Assembly: GCF_002159085.1 (NCBI RefSeq)
Contig: NZ_LZRU01000010.1
Location: forward strand, 60,905-124,904
From: Thermobacillus sp. ZCTH02-B1
Lineage (GTDB): Bacteria > Bacillota > Bacilli > Paenibacillales > Paenibacillaceae
Reading direction: 5' to 3'
DNA: 64,000 nucleotides
Shown here: piece after piece, positions 27,386 through 35,412 of the stretch
How positions within the stretch are numbered: the stretch's first letter is position 1
Layout of the letters: every line of letters begins with the position of its first letter
Translations under genes and position numbers: made by a program
The notes under the pieces: model-generated
Told to the model about the DNA's origin: nothing
Databases searched by the model: none
What the model saw: only the letters and a program-made list of their open reading frames with translations

Positions 27386-27766
27386 TCAATTGACGCGCTG
27401 CGGCGTCTCCTCCTTCTCCTCGTCCTTGAACGCGACGCCTTCCACCTTCACGTTCACCTCGACGACGCGAAGCCCGGTCATGTTCTCCACGGCCTGACGC
27501 ACATTGTCCTGAAGCTGACGGCACACCGTATGGATCGGAATGCCGAACTGCACGATCACGCGGAGATCGATGGCGGCTTCCAGTTGTCCGACTTCGACCG
27601 TCACGCCTTTTTGCGCATTTTTGCCGCTGAGCCGCTTGGCGAGCCCTTCCGAAATGCCGCCCGACATGCCGGCGATGCCCGGCGTCTCCAGCGCCGCCAT
27701 CCCGGCGATCGTGGCGACGACGTCGTCCGATATGCGAATGTTGCCGCCGAGAACGTTGTCGGTCAT
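27386..27766 (-). CDS. Asp23/Gls24 family envelope stress protein
   Basis: 126-residue protein of the Asp23 family (IRISDDVVATIAGMAALETP, GVTVEVGQLEAAIDLRVIVQ, VCRQLQDNVRQAVENMTGL). Members associate with the membrane and respond to alkaline or cell-wall stress; the exact role is unclear. The ATG at 27766 has AGAGGAG nine bases upstream; earlier ATGs do not. Last gene before a terminator. Confidence 0.9.
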   Translation of the reverse strand: MTDNVLGGNIRISDDVVATIAGMAALETPGIAGMSGGISEGLAKRLSGKNAQKGVTVEVGQLEAAIDLRVIVQFGIPIHTVCRQLQDNVRQAVENMTGLRVVEVNVKVEGVAFKDEEKEETPQRVN

Positions 27767-27859
27767 CTTCGTCATCTCCTCTGCTTCCATATGTACCCAT
27801 TGTATCGAAAGGAACCGGAAGCTCGCAAGTAAGGGACAGCCAAGCACGAAAGGCCGCCT

Positions 27860-28159
27860 TCAGCGAGGCGGCCTTCCTTCGCCCAGCGCTTCGTAGAGCA
27901 ACGCAAGTTTCCGTTCCAGCGTCTGGATCATCTGCTTGCCGATCGATTCGCTGATGAGTCCGGCACGGACCGCAAAATCGACCTCGCGCGAGAATCCGTA
28001 CATCTGGGTGTCCAGCACTTCCTCGTAGAGCGGACATTTGCGCGTGGTCAGATTGTCCATCTGGACCTTGATCAGTTTCTCGATTTTATCCGCATCTTCC
28101 TGAAGAAGAAGGAGCGCCTTCTGATTCAGGTGAACCATGACATCCGACGGTGAAGACAC
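27860..28159 (-). CDS. ylaN: YlaN family protein (DUF1507)
   Basis: Small helical protein, 99 residues. The stretch [21 protein letters not shown] followed by [20 protein letters not shown] is highly conserved. In Bacillus and Staphylococcus YlaN is needed under iron limitation and binds Fur to relieve repression. It sits close to ftsW, as in Bacillus, though on the other strand. Confidence 0.92.
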   Translation of the reverse strand: MSSPSDVMVHLNQKALLLLQEDADKIEKLIKVQMDNLTTRKCPLYEEVLDTQMYGFSREVDFAVRAGLISESIGKQMIQTLERKLALLYEALGEGRPPR

Positions 28160-28311
28160 GGTACTCTCCCTCCTCCGGCCGCCCGCGCCGCCTTATACAA
28201 AAATATATTAGACGAATTCGGGGCAAACCTCAACCTCAACCTCAAGTTCGGGCGTCCGGGCGCGCAGGCCGCGACCGGGGACACGGGACGGGAGGGTGAG
28301 AGCGGGAGGAA

Positions 28312-28554
28312 TCAGTCCGAGACGATCTTGACGTTCAGATTGTGCTTCGCGAATACCTCCGCCATCGCCGCCTTCGCCTCTTCGGCGTCCGGTCCGTGCA
28401 CGTGCAGCTCGTACGAATGGCCGCTCACCAGCGTCGTGAACAGGCCGAGAATGCTCTTGACGTCGATGTACTTGTTCTCGGCTTGCAGCACGATCGACGA
28501 ACGGAACCGGTTGGCCGTCTGGGAAATATCCACGATTGCCGCATTGTTGGACAT
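28312..28554 (-). CDS. HPr-family protein lacking the active-site histidine (Crh-like)
   Basis: 80-residue HPr fold. HPr normally carries GxHARP with the phosphorylated His15; here the matching segment is ISQTANRFRSSIV, with no histidine. The regulatory serine region is kept (DVKSILGLFTTLV, compare LKSIMGVMSL in HPr), as in Crh of Bacillus. It therefore cannot pass phosphate to sugars in the usual way but could act as a CcpA co-regulator if phosphorylated by HPr kinase. Start follows TTTGGAGGGAATCGAC. It has its own promoter and is not linked to ptsI. Confidence 0.85.
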   Translation of the reverse strand: MSNNAAIVDISQTANRFRSSIVLQAENKYIDVKSILGLFTTLVSGHSYELHVHGPDAEEAKAAMAEVFAKHNLNVKIVSD

Positions 28555-28593
28555 GTCGATTCCCTCCAAAGGAAAAAGGTTGAGCTTTCCTTC

Positions 28594-28622
28594 ATGATAA
28601 CGTGATTTCCCGCCGTCTACAA
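28594..28622 (-). promoter_or_regulatory. Promoter for the HPr-like gene
   Basis: TTGTAG (28622-28617) and TATCAT (28599-28594) are 17 bases apart, 40 bases before the ATG. Confidence 0.55.
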
Positions 28623-28646
28623 GAGGAACCTGCTTGATCGGGCAAT

Positions 28647-29762
28647 CTACGTCAAATTTTCCGGATTCAGCCCTTCCAGCTCGGGGATGACAAACCTGCC
28701 GTCCTTGCGGATCAGCCGGTCGTCGAACCACACCTCACCGCCGCCGTACTCGGGACGTTGAATGAGCACGAGATCCCAGTGGATGGCGGAGCGGTTGCCG
28801 TTGTCGGTTTCCTCGTAGGCCTGCCCCGGCGTCAAATGGAGGCTGCCCGCGATTTTTTCGTCGAACAGCGTATCGTTCATCGGGTGCAGGATGTGCGGAT
28901 GGAACCCGAGGCTGAATTCGCCGATGTATCGCGCTCCTTCGTCGGTGTCCAGAATCCGGTTGAGGCGCGCGGTGTCGTTCGCTTCGGCATCGACGATGCG
29001 GCCGTCCCGGAACGTGAACCGGATTCCCTCGAACGTGAATCCGTCGCGGTTGCTCGGCGTATTGAAGGTAATCGTGCCGTTCACGGAATCGCGCACCGGC
29101 GCCGTAAACACCTCGCCGTCGGGGATGTTGCGCCTGCCCGAGCATGTTTTCGCGCCGATGCCCCGGATCGAGAAGCCGAGATCGGTGCCGGGGCCCGTGA
29201 TTCTCACCCGGTCGGTGCGCTCCATCAGCGCCTTGAGCGGCTCCATCGCCCGTTCCATCTTCGCGTAATCGAGGTTGCACACCCGGAAATAGAAATCTTC
29301 GAACGCTTCCGTGCTCATGCCCGCAAGCTGCGCCATCGACGCCGTGGGCCAGCGCAGGACGACCCATTTCGTGTGCTTGACGCGCTGCTCGAGATGTACC
29401 GGCTTCATGTACAGCCGTTCGTACATTCGCATGTTCTCCTCTGGCACGTCGGCCAGCTCGCTGATGTTGTCGCCGGCACGGATGCCGATATAGCCGTGCA
29501 TCCGGCGCATGCGCTCCAGGTCGAACGCCGCCCACGCTTCGAGCTGTTCGCGCGTCGCATGATGCAGAACGGCGCGCAGCACGGACCGGTCGGTGAACGA
29601 GACGAACGGCCGGCCGCCGCGCTTCGCGACGGCTTCGACCAGCGCCCTGGCCAGCTCCTTCCCGCCGTCGATCGTCTCGATCAGCACATTTTCGCCCGGC
29701 TGAACCTCGATGGAGTAGCCGGCCAGCAAGTCCGCCAGTTCGATCATCCGCGGATCCCGCAT
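28647..29762 (-). CDS. M29 family aminopeptidase (AmpS/AmpT-like)
   Basis: Cytoplasmic metal-dependent aminopeptidase, 371 residues. Recognisable pieces: YSIEVQPGENVLIETIDGG at the N-terminus, FTFRDGRIVDAEANDTARLN, EFSLGFHPHI, DEKIAGSLHLTPGQAYEETD and AIHWDLVLIQR, containing the Glu/His/Asp ligands of the two-metal site. Family members are usually about 410 residues, so this one is a compact form. The ATG at 29762 follows GGGAGGTGGAGAAA; a TTG six codons earlier overlaps that site. Starts 36 bases after a lipoprotein gene. Confidence 0.92.
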   Translation of the reverse strand: MRDPRMIELADLLAGYSIEVQPGENVLIETIDGGKELARALVEAVAKRGGRPFVSFTDRSVLRAVLHHATREQLEAWAAFDLERMRRMHGYIGIRAGDNISELADVPEENMRMYERLYMKPVHLEQRVKHTKWVVLRWPTASMAQLAGMSTEAFEDFYFRVCNLDYAKMERAMEPLKALMERTDRVRITGPGTDLGFSIRGIGAKTCSGRRNIPDGEVFTAPVRDSVNGTITFNTPSNRDGFTFEGIRFTFRDGRIVDAEANDTARLNRILDTDEGARYIGEFSLGFHPHILHPMNDTLFDEKIAGSLHLTPGQAYEETDNGNRSAIHWDLVLIQRPEYGGGEVWFDDRLIRKDGRFVIPELEGLNPENLT

Positions 29763-29798
29763 TTTCTCCACCTCCCGCAAATTTCCGCAACATGAGGG

Positions 29799-30545
29799 TT
29801 ACGAAGGCCTTCCGTTGAAGCCGTCCAGCGTCATCCGGGTCACCTGCTCTTCGGTGCGCTTCCTGCCGCCCGCCTCGTACCGGAGCACGGTCGTTTCCTC
29901 AAGCTCGAGCGGCAGCATCGTCCTGCGGTCGATCGTGACGAGCACGGTCATCTCCGCCTCGAGCCCGTCCAGCAAGCCGGCCAGCTCCCGCCGGAAGCGC
30001 TCCGTCTCCCGCGAGACGGCCGCCCGGTATCTTTCCGCGGCCCCGGCGTCCGCGCCCGCCCGCAGCGACCGTTCGGATGCCGCCCGCTCCGCGGCCCGTT
30101 CGAACCGCTTCACCAGCCTCTCCCTGACCTGCCGCACCGCCGCGTCGCCCTCAAGCGTCACGCGCAGCATCAGGCGGCGCGCGTCCCGGTCGGCGAATTC
30201 GACCCGCGCCCTCTCCCGCGCAAGCGCCGCCAGCCGGGAAGCCGGGGTTTCGACCGCGGCGGCCGCCCGCGCGCTCCCGCCGGACAGGCTGCGGATCGCG
30301 CGCACGGCATGGCCGGCGATCTCACCCTCGCAGGATTCGAGCTCCTGCAGCTCGATTCCGCCGGAGCGAACGAACGAACGGATCCGGAAGGTATACCGGT
30401 CGACCCCTTCCAGTCCGGCGGAGGCGACGGAGAGCACCTTCTCCGGATTTTCATCCGCATCCGGTCCGGCGCATCCGGCCTGAACGGACGCGAGCAGCGC
30501 GACGAGCAAACATCCGAAACGGCGGATGTGAAATCGGCGGTTCAT
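29799..30545 (-). CDS. Hypothetical lipoprotein, 248 aa
   Basis: Unrecognised secreted protein. The N-terminus MNRRFHIRRFGCLLVALLAS then VQAGC is a signal peptide with lipobox, so Cys 24 is likely lipidated. The mature part is rich in Arg, Ala and Glu, with a long helical region (residues about 85-190, many AARAAE repeats) between two beta-rich ends (YTFRIRSFVRSGGIE; MTVLVTIDRRTMLPLELEET), which looks like an MPER/LolA-like fold but is not proven. ATG follows GGGAGGAATGTTGC. Upstream of the M29 gene, possibly one unit. Confidence 0.78.
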   Translation of the reverse strand: MNRRFHIRRFGCLLVALLASVQAGCAGPDADENPEKVLSVASAGLEGVDRYTFRIRSFVRSGGIELQELESCEGEIAGHAVRAIRSLSGGSARAAAAVETPASRLAALARERARVEFADRDARRLMLRVTLEGDAAVRQVRERLVKRFERAAERAASERSLRAGADAGAAERYRAAVSRETERFRRELAGLLDGLEAEMTVLVTIDRRTMLPLELEETTVLRYEAGGRKRTEEQVTRMTLDGFNGRPS

Positions 30546-30629
30546 GCAACATTCCTCCCGCACTTCCGGGTTTCTCCGCTATAGGCTGTCCCCGCCGTCC
30601 GCCCGGTTATGCGGAAGGAATCCGAAAGC

Positions 30630-30650
30630 AAAAAAGCCGGTCGGTCCGGC
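30630..30650 (-). terminator. Terminator after the diguanylate cyclase
   Basis: GCCGG (30636-30640) and CCGGC (30646-30650) with five-base loop; on the minus strand TTTTTT follows. Confidence 0.75.
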
Positions 30651-30673
30651 GCCGCAGGAGGATCCGCGACCGC

Positions 30674-32557
30674 CTACCCGGCGATCACCCTGTTCCGGCC
30701 GTGATTCTTGGCCGCGTAGAGCGCCATGTCGGCGCGGTAGAACAGCGTCTCGGGGCTGATCTTCTCGTCGTCCCGCGTCCATTCGGACACGCCGCAAGAG
30801 ACGGTGACGTCCGGGTCGGTCTCCGCCTCGACGCGCTGCCGGATCCGCTCGGCGACGCGCAGCGCCTGATCGATGCGCACGAGCGGCAGATAGACGGCCA
30901 GCTCCTCGCCGCCCCATCGCGCCGCGATATCGGTCTCGCGGATGCAGGACTTGATGACGTGGCTCACCTGGATCAGGATCCGGTCGCCGATCTGATGTCC
31001 GTAGGTATCGTTCACGCGCTTGAAATAATCGATATCGACGAGAATCAGGGAGCCCGCGGGATCCTGGCGCTGCCTGAGCTGGATCTGCTCGTTCAGGTAA
31101 TGCCGGGCGTGCAGGCCGGTCAGATGGTCCGTGATGACCATTCGCCGGACGGCGGCATGGAGCGTGGCGTTCGCGACGGCAAGCCCGACGTGCGACGAGA
31201 TGACCTGCAGCAGCTTGTAATTGTCGTACGAGAAGAAATTCGGGCTTCGGTGGGCGACCAGGATGACGCCCCCGACCTCTCCGTCGACGAAGATCGGCGA
31301 GGCGATGAGCGACCTTGCCCCGGTGATCTCCATCAGCTTCGATGGCACGTTGCCCGTTTCCCTGTAATCGGATATGATGAGCGGTTCCCTCGTCCGCATC
31401 ACGACGCCGCAGAAACCGTAATCCGACGGGAATCTCTCGTTCACCAGCTCCGGTATGTTGGAAGACACCACGACGAACCGGCGCTCGTCGCGGTCGAATT
31501 GCAGCACGCAGCAGAATTCGGCCTTGAAGACGTTCAGGAACTCGGTCGTCACGAACTCGAAGATCTCTTGCGGACGGAGCGACCGGTTGAGCCGCTTCGC
31601 CATGTCATTGATGAGCTGCAATTCCGCGATGAGCTGATTCGACTGCTCGTACAGCTTCGCATGTTCGAACGCGGATCCGGCTTCCTGCGCCAGCATGACG
31701 AAGTGGGGCAGCTCCGCTTCGTTCCATTCCCCGGCCTTCAGCTTCAGATCCAGCACGCCGTACACCGCCTGCTTGCCGGAGAACGGCACGGCGACCTCGA
31801 CCGATCCGTCTTCGCCGTATTCCGTAATCGGGCGGCTTTCGAGGAAGGAACGCGCGCAAATCTCGTCGACGCCCTGCTTGAAGACAAGCGGTTTGATGCG
31901 CCGGTCGACAGCCGCATGGTCCTGGGAGAGGTGCAGTTCCAATTCCGCGCCGGGGAACAGCGTCTCGATGATGCGGATGATCTCCTTGAGCAGGGACGGG
32001 ACGTCGATCTGATCATGCAACCTGCGCACGGAGTCGTAAAGCAGATCTTTTCGCTTCCATATCTTGTCGGCTTCCCGCTGGAACAGCATGATGCGGTGCA
32101 GCAGGCGATGTTCCGCGGCGGACGCGAGCTTGCCCCGGAAATGCAGGGCTCCGGATTCCGTCAGCAACCGGCAGGCATCCGTTCCGAGATCGGACGGCAT
32201 GACAAACCCGAGCGCAGCGCAAATGCTCCGGTTGTCCGGCTCCGCCACGGGATACGCCGCCAGAAAGGTTCCGTCAGGTGTCCGGTCCGCCTCCACGGCG
32301 GCGCCGGACCGGACGGCCCGAAGCGCGCAATGCTGAAGCGCCGCTTCGGCTTCTTCCGGCACGTCGCCGGATCGCGCCAGCGTTTCGCCATCGATGCCGA
32401 ACAGGAGAAACGCGCACCCGGACCATGCCCTGCCGTCCCTGATCTCTTCCAACCACTTCCCGAAACTGTCCGCAAGCAGCGGCCGGATCGGCCTATTTCG
32501 CTCTTCACCCGCGTTCCGGGCCGGGGAAGGCGAACCGTCGACTTCGTGATCGCGCAT
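30674..32557 (-). CDS. GAF-domain diguanylate cyclase
   Basis: Makes the second messenger cyclic di-GMP from two GTP. 627 residues. The N-terminal 140 residues are of unclear fold; two GAF-like sensor regions follow (about 150-290 and 300-440; SLLKEIIRIIETLFPGAELEL, SRSLRPQEIFEFVTTEF region). The GGDEF domain occupies about 465-625 with active site WGGEEL at 548-553. The inhibitory I-site RETD sits five residues before it (540-543), so product feedback is likely. No membrane segment, so the signal is cytoplasmic. ATG at 32557 follows AGGAAGGG. Monocistronic. Confidence 0.92.
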   Translation of the reverse strand: MRDHEVDGSPSPARNAGEERNRPIRPLLADSFGKWLEEIRDGRAWSGCAFLLFGIDGETLARSGDVPEEAEAALQHCALRAVRSGAAVEADRTPDGTFLAAYPVAEPDNRSICAALGFVMPSDLGTDACRLLTESGALHFRGKLASAAEHRLLHRIMLFQREADKIWKRKDLLYDSVRRLHDQIDVPSLLKEIIRIIETLFPGAELELHLSQDHAAVDRRIKPLVFKQGVDEICARSFLESRPITEYGEDGSVEVAVPFSGKQAVYGVLDLKLKAGEWNEAELPHFVMLAQEAGSAFEHAKLYEQSNQLIAELQLINDMAKRLNRSLRPQEIFEFVTTEFLNVFKAEFCCVLQFDRDERRFVVVSSNIPELVNERFPSDYGFCGVVMRTREPLIISDYRETGNVPSKLMEITGARSLIASPIFVDGEVGGVILVAHRSPNFFSYDNYKLLQVISSHVGLAVANATLHAAVRRMVITDHLTGLHARHYLNEQIQLRQRQDPAGSLILVDIDYFKRVNDTYGHQIGDRILIQVSHVIKSCIRETDIAARWGGEELAVYLPLVRIDQALRVAERIRQRVEAETDPDVTVSCGVSEWTRDDEKISPETLFYRADMALYAAKNHGRNRVIAG

Positions 32558-32810
32558 AGGCAACCCTTCCTGCCGCATACGGCGATTCAAGTTGGAACCT
32601 TTCGATTCCATCCGGTCACATAATAACCCTATCATACCTTATTTTTAATCTTTTTGCACTAGTTTTTCATTTCATGCCGAACCCTGCGGACGCAGGATCG
32701 GGACCTTTTTCCTAATCGGGAAGATGCTTCCGACGGCATCCGCATTCACCGCCTCCGGAAACCGGATGCGTCCGCGGCCGGTCGGAGGAACGGAAAGCGC
32801 CAGAAGCGCC
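32558..32810. other. Region between the cyclase and the rpsD promoter
   Basis: No gene. An AT-rich patch (32630-32680) probably holds the promoter of the cyclase on the minus strand; no clear -35/-10 pair could be chosen. Confidence 0.35.
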
Positions 32811-32838
32811 TTGACATTGTTCCGCATTTCTCTATAAT
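32811..32838 (+). promoter_or_regulatory. Promoter of rpsD
   Basis: Perfect TTGACA (32811-32816) and TATAAT (32833-32838), 16 bases apart. The strongest promoter in the window, fitting a ribosomal protein gene. Confidence 0.88.
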
Positions 32839-32844
32839 ATCTAT

Positions 32845-33010
32845 ATTGTTGAATGGGGCTACGGTTTGTGTGTCACCCTCCCGGCGTTGCCGCCGGCGGG
32901 CCGCGGCTGGATTCTGCCCGCTGGGACCGGCTTGTCCGGTTGCAAGGCGGCGTCGGCGAATCGTTACCCTTTTTCAAACCACCATTTGAAGAAGGAGAAC
33001 ATTCACACAC
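32845..33010 (+). promoter_or_regulatory. rpsD 5' leader, probable S4 autoregulatory region
   Basis: About 165 bases separate the predicted start of transcription from the rpsD ATG, with strong pairing (for example CCGGCG...CGCCGG near 32882-32898 and GGACCGGCTTGTCCGG near 32926-32941). In Bacillus subtilis S4 binds its own leader and represses translation. That this leader does the same is inferred from position and structure, not from a motif match. Confidence 0.5.
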
Positions 33011-33610
33011 ATGGCACGCTACACTGGACCCAGATTCAAATTGAGCCGTCGGCTCGGCATTTCGCTGAGCGGCACCGGCAAGGAACTGAAGCGGCCCTAT
33101 CCGCCGGGACAACACGGCCCGGGCCAGCGCCGCAAGCTGAGCGGCTACGGCCTGCAGCTGCAGGAAAAGCAAAAGCTGCGCTTCATGTACGGTCTGAGCG
33201 AGAGACAGTTCCGCAACCTCTTCGAAAGGGCCTCCAAGATGAAAGGGATCGTGGGCGAGAACTTCATGATCCTGCTGGAGAGCCGGCTGGACAATCTCGT
33301 CTATCGCCTCGGCTTCGCGACGAGCCGCCCGGCGGCGCGTCAACTGGTCGCCCATGGCCACGTGACGGTCAACGGCAGGAAGGTCGACATCCCGTCGTAT
33401 ACGGTTCAGCCGGGCGACGTCATCAGCCTGCGGGAGCGCAGCCGCAACCTGAAGGTGGTCAAGGAAGCGCTTGAAGCTCGCCGCCACCTGCCGGCTTACC
33501 TCGAGTACAACGAGCAGACGATGGAAGGCCGCTACGTCCGGCTGCCGGAACGTTCCGAGCTGTCGCAGGACATTGACGAACGTCAAATCGTCGAGTTCTA
33601 CAGCCGCTGA
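33011..33610 (+). CDS. rpsD: 30S ribosomal protein S4
   Basis: Primary 16S rRNA-binding protein that starts assembly of the 30S body and helps decoding accuracy. 199 residues. [20 protein letters not shown] at the N-terminus and the S4 domain ([20 protein letters not shown] then [10 protein letters not shown]) are clear. There is no zinc-binding cysteine cluster, so it is the C-minus form. Start follows GAAGAAGGAGAAC. Stand-alone gene, as in Bacillus. Confidence 0.98.
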   Translation: MARYTGPRFKLSRRLGISLSGTGKELKRPYPPGQHGPGQRRKLSGYGLQLQEKQKLRFMYGLSERQFRNLFERASKMKGIVGENFMILLESRLDNLVYRLGFATSRPAARQLVAHGHVTVNGRKVDIPSYTVQPGDVISLRERSRNLKVVKEALEARRHLPAYLEYNEQTMEGRYVRLPERSELSQDIDERQIVEFYSR

Positions 33611-33627
33611 TGCCGGCCGGAACGAAC

Positions 33628-33665
33628 AAGGGCCCCTTCCCCTGTCCGGGGAAGGCGGCCCTTTT
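33628..33665. terminator. Terminator between rpsD and tyrS
   Basis: AAGGGCC-CCTTCCCC / GGGGAAGG-GGCCCTTTT stem (one bulged C) ending in TTTT on the plus strand; serves rpsD and probably tyrS. Confidence 0.85.
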
Positions 33666-33683
33666 GCCGTTTCGGCGGTTTGT

Positions 33684-34940
33684 TCAAACCAGCCGGATTT
33701 TTGCGAATTTCCGCTTGCCGACCTGCACGATGTCGCCGTCCTGCGGACGGATGAGCTCGTTCGGGTCTTCGATCCGGCGCCCGTTCACCCGCACTGCGCC
33801 CTGCTGCACGCTGCGCCGCGCCTCGCTGCCGGACTGCTGGAGCCCGAGCGCCGTCAGCAGCTTTACGATCCGGATCACGCCGTCCTCCAGCTCGCCGGCC
33901 GAAAGTTCCACTTCCGGGATGTCCTCGGGCAGCTCGCGCTGCTGGAATACGGTCACGAAATGCCGCTCCGCCGCCTCCGCCGCTTCTTCGCCGTGATACA
34001 GCCGGACAAGCGTGCGGGCCAGGCGCATCTTCGCATCGCGCGGATGGACGGAACCGTCCTCAAGTCCCCTCCGCAGCGCCTCCAGTTCCTCGAGCGTCAT
34101 GTCCGTCGCGAGCTCGAAATATTTCAGCATCAGCTCGTCCGGCACGGACATCGCCTTGCCGTAAATCTCGTTCGGGTCTTCGTCAATGCCGATGTAATTG
34201 CCGAGGCTCTTGCTCATCTTGTTCACGCCGTCGAGCCCTTCGAGCAGCGGCAGCATGATCGCGACCTGCTGCGCCTTGCCGTATTCCTTCTGCAGCATCC
34301 GGCCCATGAGCAGGTTGAACTTCTGGTCGGTCCCGCCGAGCTCGATGTCGCTTTCCAGCGCCACCGAATCGTATCCCTGCATGAGCGGATAGAAGAATTC
34401 ATGGATGCTGATCGGCTGGCCGGACTGGTACCGCTTCGTGAAATCGTCCCGCTCGAGCATGCGGGCGACCGTCATCTTGGCGGCGAGCCCGACCACGTCG
34501 GCAAACGTCATCGGCGCCAGCCATTCGGAATTGTAATGGATCGAAGTCCTGTCCGGATCGAGGATCTTGAAGATCTGCTTCCGGTACGTTTCGGCGTTGC
34601 GCTTCACGTCTTCTTCGGACAGCTGCTTGCGCGTCTCGGATTTGCCGGTCGGGTCGCCGATCCGGCCGGTGAAGTCGCCGATGATGAGCTGGACGTGATG
34701 GCCGAGCTCCTGGAATTGCCTCAGCTTGTGCAGCACGACCGTATGACCGATGTGGATGTCCGGCGCGGACGGGTCAAGGCCGAGCTTCACCTTGAGCGGC
34801 CTCCCCGTTCGGACGGATTCGGCCACCTTCGCCTCCAGCTCCTCCTCCGGCACGATTTCCACGACGCCGCGGCGGATGACCGCAAGCTGCCGCTCCACTT
34901 CCGCCCGCTGGGCGGGCGTGAGATCCGTGCGTTCCGACAT
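33684..34940 (-). CDS. tyrS: Tyrosyl-tRNA synthetase
   Basis: Charges tRNA-Tyr. 418 residues. Class I signatures HIGH (63-66, [11 protein letters not shown]) and KMSKS (241-245), and a C-terminal S4 RNA-binding domain ([20 protein letters not shown]). The wording around HIGH matches the TyrZ-like clade more than the Bacillus TyrS clade. ATG follows GGAGGAG. Controlled by the upstream tyrosine T-box, so it is expressed when tRNA-Tyr is uncharged. Confidence 0.96.
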   Translation of the reverse strand: MSERTDLTPAQRAEVERQLAVIRRGVVEIVPEEELEAKVAESVRTGRPLKVKLGLDPSAPDIHIGHTVVLHKLRQFQELGHHVQLIIGDFTGRIGDPTGKSETRKQLSEEDVKRNAETYRKQIFKILDPDRTSIHYNSEWLAPMTFADVVGLAAKMTVARMLERDDFTKRYQSGQPISIHEFFYPLMQGYDSVALESDIELGGTDQKFNLLMGRMLQKEYGKAQQVAIMLPLLEGLDGVNKMSKSLGNYIGIDEDPNEIYGKAMSVPDELMLKYFELATDMTLEELEALRRGLEDGSVHPRDAKMRLARTLVRLYHGEEAAEAAERHFVTVFQQRELPEDIPEVELSAGELEDGVIRIVKLLTALGLQQSGSEARRSVQQGAVRVNGRRIEDPNELIRPQDGDIVQVGKRKFAKIRLV

Positions 34941-35008
34941 GTTTCCGACTCCTCCATTCACCGGTATCGTTCCTGTCCGTCCGCGCGGCGATGCAGACCG
35001 CGGATCAA

Positions 35009-35301
35009 CAAAAAAAGCCCTTCTCCCAAGGGACGAGAAGGACTGTGCCACCCGCGGTACCACCCTCGTTAAAGCGCCGCCGCACGGCGTACGCTTTCGC
35101 TCGATGCGCGCTGTAACGGGCGCAACCGGGTCCGGCTACTCGGGACGGCGCCCGTTCGCCGGACCGGCTCGGGGAGGTAATTCGCGCGGCGGCCCGCAGC
35201 CGGTTCGCAGCCCCCACCGGCTCTCTGGATGCGGCCATCCGCCGGCTACTCGTTCCCGTCATCGCCTGTCCTGCCGACATCTTCTGTCATGCAAATCCGA
35301 C
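35009..35301 (-). promoter_or_regulatory. T-box riboswitch, tyrosine-specific
   Basis: On the minus strand the invariant T-box AACGAGGGTGGTACCGCGG is at 35070-35052. It is followed by a terminator (CCTTCTC...GAGAAGG, then TTTTTTT at 35016-35009). Upstream, CAGAGAGCCGGTGG (AG-bulge region of stem I) is at about 35230-35217. A UAC tyrosine codon lies in GAATTACC at 35179-35177, in the place expected for the specifier loop. Uncharged tRNA-Tyr should prevent termination and switch on tyrS. Confidence 0.93.
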
Positions 35302-35307
35302 ACCTGC

Positions 35308-35337
35308 GTTATACCACACGCCCGCGGGGATCGTCAA
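35308..35337 (-). promoter_or_regulatory. Promoter of the T-box/tyrS transcript
   Basis: TTGACG (35337-35332) and TATAAC (35313-35308), 18 bases apart, just before the T-box leader. Confidence 0.75.
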
Positions 35338-35369
35338 CCGGACGCGGCGCGTCGCCCCCCACAAAAATG

Positions 35370-35378
35370 TGCTATAAT
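35370..35378 (+). promoter_or_regulatory. Extended -10 promoter of the penicillin-binding protein gene
   Basis: TGC-TATAAT (TATAAT at 35373-35378) with preceding TGTGC; no good -35 is present, so the extended -10 probably compensates. Confidence 0.6.
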
Positions 35379-35412
35379 GGTAGACGTGACTCGGAGGGGG
35401 AGATACAACCAT

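Larger units (their letters stand above)
34941..35412. other. Divergent control region of tyrS and the penicillin-binding protein
   Basis: Contains the tyrS leader with T-box and two divergent promoters, listed separately. No further gene. Confidence 0.7.

Noticed and set aside
28225..28250. Short CTCAAC triplet-like repeat in the ylaN-HPr gap
   Set aside because: Only three imperfect six-base units; likely chance.
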